A stretch of DNA of 9,305 nt from Candidatus Hydrogenedentota bacterium (lineage in GTDB: Bacteria; Hydrogenedentota; Hydrogenedentia; Hydrogenedentales; SCBR16-9): assembly GCA_007116095.1 (NCBI GenBank), contig SKJD01000398.1:1-9305 (forward strand). The letters run 5' to 3'. The notes under the pieces were generated by a model, which did not search any database, was not told where the DNA came from, and saw only the letters and a program-made list of their open reading frames with translations. Position numbers and translations under genes: made by a program. Each line of letters starts with the position of its first letter. Position 1 is the first letter of the stretch. This document shows, in pieces, positions 4,716 through 9,305 of the stretch.

Positions 4716-7700
4716 TCAGCCTACTGCCATGGGCGCAAAGCCGTCTTCGCTGTCCTCGGCCAGTTCATAGCCCGCGGCGTTATACAACTGCACCAGACGC
4801 AACAGTTCGGAGAGGCGGATGCGCCAGTTCTGGGGCAGGTAATCGCTGCTGTGGGGCTGGCAGTCCCGGTTGCCGTGGCCGGGGGCGTAGCCATCTTCCG
4901 TGGCCAGGCTACAGTGGTAGTCCCCGACGTTGTAGAGCTGTACGACCCGCAGCAATTCCGCCATGTCGATACGCTGGTCGGCATTGTGGTCCGCGGCGTG
5001 GCGGGGCCGGTCTTCCGGGTGGTTGAAGTCCATGACATACTCCCGGTAGCCTTTGGAGACCGTCACGACGCCGGCTTCCCAGTCCGCGTTGAGGTAGGGA
5101 CTCGCAAAGACCTGATCCGGGGCCAGGTCTATCGTCTCGCCATTGATCTCCGGCGTTTGGCTGTGATCCGTGTACAGCGTCAGGGTATCGTCGCTAAGCC
5201 CGGTATAGTGCAGGACGTCGCCTTCCCACGTGATATCCAGCGCCAACACGGCTTCCTGGAACGCGGCATAGCTGGCGAAGTCCACCTGCTCCGCGACCTC
5301 GATAATCACTGGGGCGTCCCAGTCGTGCATCGCCAGCCAGGTCCCCCGGAAGCGGTCTTCCGAGTCGTACCATTCGTAATCACCCCGGGCCGGGCGCACC
5401 GCCGCATAGGCCTTGGGGGTCTCGACAAAGACCCAGCCTTCCCGCTCGACGTAGTTCTCCAGACCCGCCTCGCTGAACCAGACGCGCATGCCGTGGGTGA
5501 TGGGCACGTCCTCCGAGGGCGCGTTCGGGATGAAGCGGGTGTAGCCGTCCGGCAGGCGCTGGGTGAGCATGCTGCCCTTTTTCTGCACACCCCACAGGGC
5601 GTTGTCCGCCCGGCTCTGGCCCTCGCCACGAAACTGCGACACGATGCGCGCATCGTGTTCCCCGGCGAAGATGACGCCCTGCCAGCGGTTCTGCGCGCTC
5701 ATAATGGCCCAGTCCTGGAAAGGGCGGGACTCCAGCAGGGGCAGTCCCATGACATAGGCGGGGGTGCAATAACTATACCGGAGAATGCCGCCGAAGTCCT
5801 CGCGCATCTCGAAACCCGCCACACCCCAGGCCTCTTCCAGTCCGGCGCGGCGCTCACGCACCTCATAGCGATCTCGGCCTTCGACATCCAGCGCGATGTC
5901 CATCAACACCAACGGCATACGGTAGTCGCTTGTGAGTACAGTCATCATCTCCTGACCGGGCGGCTGCTCCTGGCCCACCTCCAGGTAGTACCACGCCAAC
6001 CTGGACACGGAATCCAGGCCTATCCGGTCGCCACCGCTCTGGTACATACGCGCCTTGCCGCCGCCACGCACGCCGTCGATCTGTTCCTGCGCCCAGGAAG
6101 CGTAGTAGAGGTCGAGCATATAACCCGCCAGCCGCTGCAAATCGCCCTCGCCGAAGTCGTAGAAGTTGTAGATACCCTCCAGGGTGCGTGGTCCGTAGTT
6201 ACCGCTGGCCATCTCGACAAAGAGACTCCGCCGCGCCCGCTCCAGGAAGTATTCCTCCGCGAAGTCTGTCCAGGCGGCATAGTATTCCGCGGCGGTATGG
6301 CCGTCGTAGGTGGCGTCTTTGTAATCCGGATGCTCCATAAGGAACTTGCTGAAATGCCAGATAGTGGCGAATTTCATGAGATGGTGGTTCTCAGAGGTCG
6401 GCGGTACGGGGATACTCGGGTCCAGAATCCATTTCTCCCAGATGCCGATGTGCCAGGTGTTGCGCTGGGTGTCGGCGTAATAGGCGTTGTCCTGCATGTA
6501 GGCGTGCATCAGCTCGAAAATCTTCGCTTCCGTCTCCGGCGTCACGCGCCCGGCGGCCCGGGAACCGTTGCTGCCGTAGAACTCCAGCAAACGACTCAGG
6601 GTATTCGTCACCCAGTGAAGGTTGTCACGATCATTGCGCTCGGCGGGGTTTTCCAGGTAGTAGACGCTGTGGTCATACAGCGCCTCGTTGGCTACGTCCA
6701 GTTGCTCGTTGTTCCACATGGCGCGCATGGCGAAGTTCATTATCGAAAAGGAATAGTGCCGGGTGTACAAGGGCCGGCCTTCGCCCAGGGGATCGCGCAA
6801 ATCGGCCACCACCAGCTCCTGCCCCCGCAGCTTCTCAAAGGCCGCATCCCGCCTGGTATCGAAGCCGTCGCGCATCGCCACGAGCGCCTCGTTGCTCAGG
6901 CCGCTGATCCGCTCGCGGGTCGTGACCTGGGCCGTCAAGGCGTCGGATTCCCCGTAGTGGGTCCGGGCGTAAACCCGGTAGTGGTAGGTCGTCTCCGGTT
7001 CCAGGCTGCTGTCCAGATAGCTGTCTTCCGGGCCGTCGATTTCAATACGTTCCGGGAAGTTTTGTCCGTCTGTACCGCGTTCGATGACATAGCCGCTGCT
7101 GGCCACGTCGTTCCATTCCAGCAGCACGGCGTCCCAACTGTAGGCCGAGGCTGTCAGGTCCGTCGGAGCCTCCGGGGGCTCCGGAATCGCCGTCACCGAC
7201 GCGATCAGGCGGTCGTCCTCATAGGCCACGTCCACCGCCAGCTCCGGCGGGACAGTCACGATGTGGGCGAATTGGTTATAGAGCGTGTCCCACTGTGCAA
7301 TCTCCCAGCCATCGCCCACGGCTGCGGCGTAGTCCGGCGCTATCTCCAGAGTCGCGCCCGAGGCGGCCAAATGCAGCGCCGTCGCATCTATGCGGCTGAG
7401 TCCCGCCGCGCCGTTGTCTCGGGGCGCCACGCTCAATATCGCACCATCGCCCAGGTAGAGCGCCTGGGGTTCAATCGTCCCGCCGCCGCCCAACACCCGA
7501 AACGAGGAGCCGTGGGGTGGGGGATTTTCCGCCTCCGTCTGCCAGCCTACATAGACCGCGCCTGGCTCCGCTACCTCCAGGCGTCCGCCCGGCTCAACAA
7601 GCAGGTGCCCCCGACCGATGCCACGCGGACTGCCCTGCCAATGGCCCAGCCAGATATTCTCGTTCACCGCCAGCAGGCCGCCGTCCCGGATATGCAGCCA

Positions 7701-8081
7701 GCCCTCCGACAGGCCCGGCCCCTGGAACCCCATCAACACTGCCCGGTTGCCGCCGGGACTGTAGATATGCAATTCGGCGTCGATATACAGCGTGTTGCTG
7801 CTGCTGTAGCCCGGACCGAGCAGCGCGTCGAAGGACCCCGTGCCCCCGAACGCGAAATTCGCATCCAGCACGACATCATGCTGCATCCGCACCTGCGTCG
7901 TGTCTTCGCTTGGCGCATGGCCGCTCACCCAGGTCGCTGACTCCGACCACAGGCCATCCCGCACCGTCCGCGCCGAGGAGTCCTGCGCCGCCACCGGCGT
8001 CGACAATGCCGCCAGGACAGCGCAGAATAACATCATAAACAGGAGGGAATTATATCGCGCTATATGTCGCATGGTATACAC
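4716..8081 (-). CDS. Large secreted modular protein, putative polysaccharide-lyase-like, with FN3 and EF-hand/dockerin-like tail
   Basis: An exported 1,121-residue protein, numbered from GTG 8081. A signal peptide (1-32) ends PVAA|Q. A beta-rich module follows (about 35-295, G8/beta-helix-like, with W and DxVVLD features near its start). A fibronectin type III domain spans about 301-388 (PPEAPTDLTAS to LTAQVTT). A helix-rich region (391-730), full of Trp/Tyr/His, contains SENHH at 563-567. A beta-sandwich-like region (760-1020) opens with SYCTPAYVMG. The order resembles alpha/alpha-toroid polysaccharide lyases, where an adjacent Asn-His and a Tyr act; activity is inference. The tail has a perfect EF-hand loop, D-H-N-A-D-Q-R-I-D-M-A-E (1031-1042), and a second degenerate ELLRLVQLYN unit (1091-1100), dockerin-like. 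GTG 8081 follows AAGGAGG by five bases; ATG 8072 (14-base spacing) and GTG 8096 are alternatives. Its own promoter lies at 8148-8176; I see no clear terminator. Confidence 0.8.
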   Translation of the reverse strand: MYTMRHIARYNSLLFMMLFCAVLAALSTPVAAQDSSARTVRDGLWSESATWVSGHAPSEDTTQVRMQHDVVLDANFAFGGTGSFDALLGPGYSSSNTLYIDAELHIYSPGGNRAVLMGFQGPGLSEGWLHIRDGGLLAVNENIWLGHWQGSPRGIGRGHLLVEPGGRLEVAEPGAVYVGWQTEAENPPPHGSSFRVLGGGGTIEPQALYLGDGAILSVAPRDNGAAGLSRIDATALHLAASGATLEIAPDYAAAVGDGWEIAQWDTLYNQFAHIVTVPPELAVDVAYEDDRLIASVTAIPEPPEAPTDLTASAYSWDAVLLEWNDVASSGYVIERGTDGQNFPERIEIDGPEDSYLDSSLEPETTYHYRVYARTHYGESDALTAQVTTRERISGLSNEALVAMRDGFDTRRDAAFEKLRGQELVVADLRDPLGEGRPLYTRHYSFSIMNFAMRAMWNNEQLDVANEALYDHSVYYLENPAERNDRDNLHWVTNTLSRLLEFYGSNGSRAAGRVTPETEAKIFELMHAYMQDNAYYADTQRNTWHIGIWEKWILDPSIPVPPTSENHHLMKFATIWHFSKFLMEHPDYKDATYDGHTAAEYYAAWTDFAEEYFLERARRSLFVEMASGNYGPRTLEGIYNFYDFGEGDLQRLAGYMLDLYYASWAQEQIDGVRGGGKARMYQSGGDRIGLDSVSRLAWYYLEVGQEQPPGQEMMTVLTSDYRMPLVLMDIALDVEGRDRYEVRERRAGLEEAWGVAGFEMREDFGGILRYSYCTPAYVMGLPLLESRPFQDWAIMSAQNRWQGVIFAGEHDARIVSQFRGEGQSRADNALWGVQKKGSMLTQRLPDGYTRFIPNAPSEDVPITHGMRVWFSEAGLENYVEREGWVFVETPKAYAAVRPARGDYEWYDSEDRFRGTWLAMHDWDAPVIIEVAEQVDFASYAAFQEAVLALDITWEGDVLHYTGLSDDTLTLYTDHSQTPEINGETIDLAPDQVFASPYLNADWEAGVVTVSKGYREYVMDFNHPEDRPRHAADHNADQRIDMAELLRVVQLYNVGDYHCSLATEDGYAPGHGNRDCQPHSSDYLPQNWRIRLSELLRLVQLYNAAGYELAEDSEDGFAPMAVG

Positions 8082-8147
8082 TGGGGCCTCCTTCACTGCG
8101 CCTTACAGGCTGGACTTGCTTCGCTGCCGCATGGCATGCATCCTGCC

Positions 8148-8176
8148 TTTATAACAACCCCACCGAGAAATTGCAA
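8148..8176 (-). promoter_or_regulatory. Sigma70-type promoter of the large secreted protein
   Basis: On the minus strand TTGCAA (8171-8176) and TATAAA (8148-8153) are 17 bp apart, with TG one base before the -10. The leader before the start at 8081 would be about 60 nt and ends in AAGGAGG. Confidence 0.55.
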
Positions 8177-8251
8177 GCCGGGGGCGCGGGGGAAGGCCAA
8201 GATCTGCGTGCATCGGCGACATCGGCGGATAATATCAGCCCGTGGGGAGTT

Positions 8252-8277
8252 ATTCGCGCACATTCGCGAAATTCGCG
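8252..8277. repeat. Phased ATTCGCG triplet repeat
   Basis: ATTCGCG starts at 8252, 8262 and 8271, the same 10/9-bp spacing as the TTTCGTG cluster at 1421-1447. It lies between the divergent promoters of the large secreted protein and the PepSY-like gene. Confidence 0.45.
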
Positions 8278-8306
8278 GAAATAATTGGACTGATGGCAAC
8301 GGCGAC

Positions 8307-8335
8307 TTGCACTGATTTTTCCGCGCCGCTATCCT
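8307..8335 (+). promoter_or_regulatory. Candidate promoter of the PepSY-like/PIN gene pair
   Basis: TTGCAC (8307-8312) and TATCCT (8330-8335) are 17 bp apart, giving a leader of about 35 nt before the ATG at 8376. Both boxes are moderate matches. Confidence 0.3.
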
Positions 8336-8375
8336 AAAGGTTCAAGCGCACCGAAAACCACGAGGAACACACGCC

Positions 8376-8672
8376 ATGACCGATGAGAGCAAAAAAATTG
8401 ATGCGCGCCAGGCCGCGAAAATCGCCAAGGATGAGTTACTCTCCCTCATTCCCGAAGCCCGGGAAATCCTCCTGGAAGAAGTGGAAATGAAACGGAATGG
8501 CGATGAGGCTATCTGGTGTATCACCTTGAGCTTTGTGTACCAAAAAGAACCCGATCAGCCCAAAATCGCAACCCGGTTGTTTATGGACATTGATGACGAT
8601 AGGAAATACAAAACATTCTCAATTGACGCCCGCACTGGCGAAGTCTTTGCCATGAAGATTGGCCCATTATGA
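8376..8672 (+). CDS. Small PepSY-like protein of unknown function
   Basis: A 98-residue cytoplasmic-looking protein with no signal peptide or membrane segment. The N-terminal helix (DARQAAKIAKDELL, 9-22) and the C-terminal strand-turn-strand (FSIDARTGEVFAMK, 81-94) match the general PepSY pattern of an alanine-rich helix followed by a 'vDa-TGeV' hairpin. This is a fold guess from pattern, not a firm family assignment. GAGGA at 8362-8366 lies nine bases before the ATG. Its stop overlaps the next start as ATGA, so the two proteins are probably made together. If the neighbour is a toxin, this would be the natural antitoxin position, yet it shows no DNA-binding motif of the usual antitoxin families. 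Confidence 0.75.
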   Translation: MTDESKKIDARQAAKIAKDELLSLIPEAREILLEEVEMKRNGDEAIWCITLSFVYQKEPDQPKIATRLFMDIDDDRKYKTFSIDARTGEVFAMKIGPL

Positions 8673-9178
8673 ATGATTTTGTGCGTATGAGTTTGCAAGC
8701 AGCAAGACAGGGCACAATTCTTGATACCAATCTATTGCTGTTGTTCTTGATCGGCTGCTGGAATGCGCAAAAAATAGCAGACTTTGAACGAACAAGCGAT
8801 TATAGCATGGAAGACTTTCGGCTCCTGCGAAAACTTTTGGATCAATCAAAACAACTTGTTACAACGCCTCATATACTGACGGAAGTATGCAACCTTACGG
8901 AATCGCTAAATAAAAACAACGACTATAAACTATTTAAAATACTTGCCGGAATACAGTCTTATGCGAAGGAACGCCGTCAAGAAGCCGCTTATTTGATGGG
9001 CGAAAATTTTCACAAGCCATTTCTACGTCTTGGCATAGCCGATACTTCGCTACTTGATGCCAGCGTGAAAGGGCATCTCATTCTCACCGATGATGCTGCA
9101 TGCGCCACTTCCATTTATCAGGCCGGTGGTTTGGTCCTGAACATAAATCATTTACGAAGCAAGGACTGGCTCACGTAA
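8669..9178 (+). CDS. PIN-domain protein (putative ribonuclease)
   Basis: A 169-residue protein with the acidic residues of a PIN nuclease in the right order: Asp19 in ILDTNLLL, Glu72 in PHILTEVCNL, Asp125 in LGIADTSLL and Asp141/142 in LILTDD. These would hold Mg2+ or Mn2+ for RNA cleavage. It is longer than typical VapC toxins (about 130 residues), with extra helical sequence between the first Asp and the Glu. It starts on the last bases of the PepSY-like gene (ATGA overlap) and has no strong ribosome site of its own, consistent with coupling. The gene is clearly more AT-rich than the znu operon or the large secreted protein, suggesting acquisition. Toxin, DNA/RNA repair or rRNA-processing roles are all possible; the target is unknown. 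Confidence 0.82.
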   Translation: MNDFVRMSLQAARQGTILDTNLLLLFLIGCWNAQKIADFERTSDYSMEDFRLLRKLLDQSKQLVTTPHILTEVCNLTESLNKNNDYKLFKILAGIQSYAKERRQEAAYLMGENFHKPFLRLGIADTSLLDASVKGHLILTDDAACATSIYQAGGLVLNINHLRSKDWLT

Positions 9179-9184
9179 TACACG

Positions 9185-9210
9185 CAAGCTATGACCGCTC
9201 CGCGGTCGGG
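9185..9210 (-). repeat. 26-bp hairpin repeat, copy B (inverted)
   Basis: The stem GACCGC/GCGGTC around TCC lies at 9193-9207. Reverse-complemented, the unit matches 1025-1050 at 24 of 26 positions. It begins seven bases after the PIN gene stop and could act as a transcription end, although no T-tract follows. Confidence 0.7.
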
Positions 9211-9264
9211 TAGCAGCATGTTTCAAGGGTGTTTTGCTGTGATCAAGTACTGGTTATAGGGCCC

Positions 9265-9297
9265 TCTGGATTCCTGCCTGCGCAGGAATGACGGGGT
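9265..9297 (-). repeat. Palindromic dispersed repeat, copy 3
   Basis: ATTCCTGC pairs with GCAGGAAT around CTGC (9270-9289), followed by GACGGGGT. It has the same flanks as the copies at 958 and 1339. This is the cleanest stem of the three. Confidence 0.7.
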
Positions 9298-9305
9298 GGG
9301 GTTGG

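Noticed and set aside
4701..4730. Terminator after the large secreted protein
   Set aside because: Only a three-base stem (GGC/GCC) can be drawn and no T-tract follows on the minus strand.
4851..7940. A 1,029-codon open frame on the plus strand
   Set aside because: It lies wholly antisense to the large secreted protein, whose strand has a signal peptide, FN3 domain, EF-hand loop, ribosome site and promoter. The antisense product shows no domain, is rich in Val/Arg/His as expected from GC-biased codons, and has no good ribosome site.
1..9305. tRNA or rRNA genes
   Set aside because: I found no cloverleaf with a T-arm GTTCRA motif and no rRNA-like sequence; the hairpins at 1028-1262 do not form a tRNA.

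Overview
The window looks like chromosomal DNA of a GC-rich, Gram-negative-type environmental bacterium. Two things point loosely to the PVC superphylum or a neighbouring phylum such as Hydrogenedentota. One is the large secreted protein ending in an EF-hand/dockerin-like tail with tandem 'ELLRxVQLYN' helices. The other is the mosaic of small structured intergenic repeats. This placement rests on remembered resemblance, not on a search, and is tentative.

Layout. Positions 1-761 (minus) hold the N-terminal part of a ZntA-like soft-metal exporting P-type ATPase that runs off the left edge. Positions 762-1653 are an unusually structured gene-free stretch: a chain of hairpins, several with GGA/GAA-type three-base loops, a T-tailed hairpin, two copies of a 25-bp repeat, two palindromic dispersed repeats, ~10-bp-phased micro-repeats, and a candidate promoter for the next operon. 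Positions 1654-4239 (plus) are a compact znuA-znuC-znuB operon for zinc uptake with overlapping genes. A terminator at 4281-4325 (minus) belongs to the convergent gene at 4366-4539, ribosomal protein bL33, which lacks three of the four zinc-ribbon cysteines. Its promoter lies inside a pair of inverted 13-bp near-palindromes. Positions 4716-8081 (minus) encode a ~1,120-residue secreted modular protein: signal peptide, beta-rich N-terminal module, fibronectin type III, a helical enzyme-like core resembling alpha/alpha-toroid polysaccharide lyases, a beta-sandwich, and the EF-hand tail. Positions 8376-9178 (plus) are a two-gene, translationally coupled pair, a PepSY-like small protein and a PIN-domain protein. 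They are visibly more AT-rich than the rest and look acquired. The right end carries the same hairpin and palindrome repeats as the left intergenic region, in inverted orientation.

How it fits together. The left half reads as a zinc-homeostasis neighbourhood: an exporter, a three-part importer and a ribosomal protein of the zinc-independent type next to each other. The right half is unrelated: a secreted carbohydrate-active candidate and a possible toxin-antitoxin-like module. The most unusual material is the noncoding hairpin mosaic at 1025-1271, the bracketed bL33 promoter, and the enzyme-like core of the large secreted protein, which I could not place in a named family.
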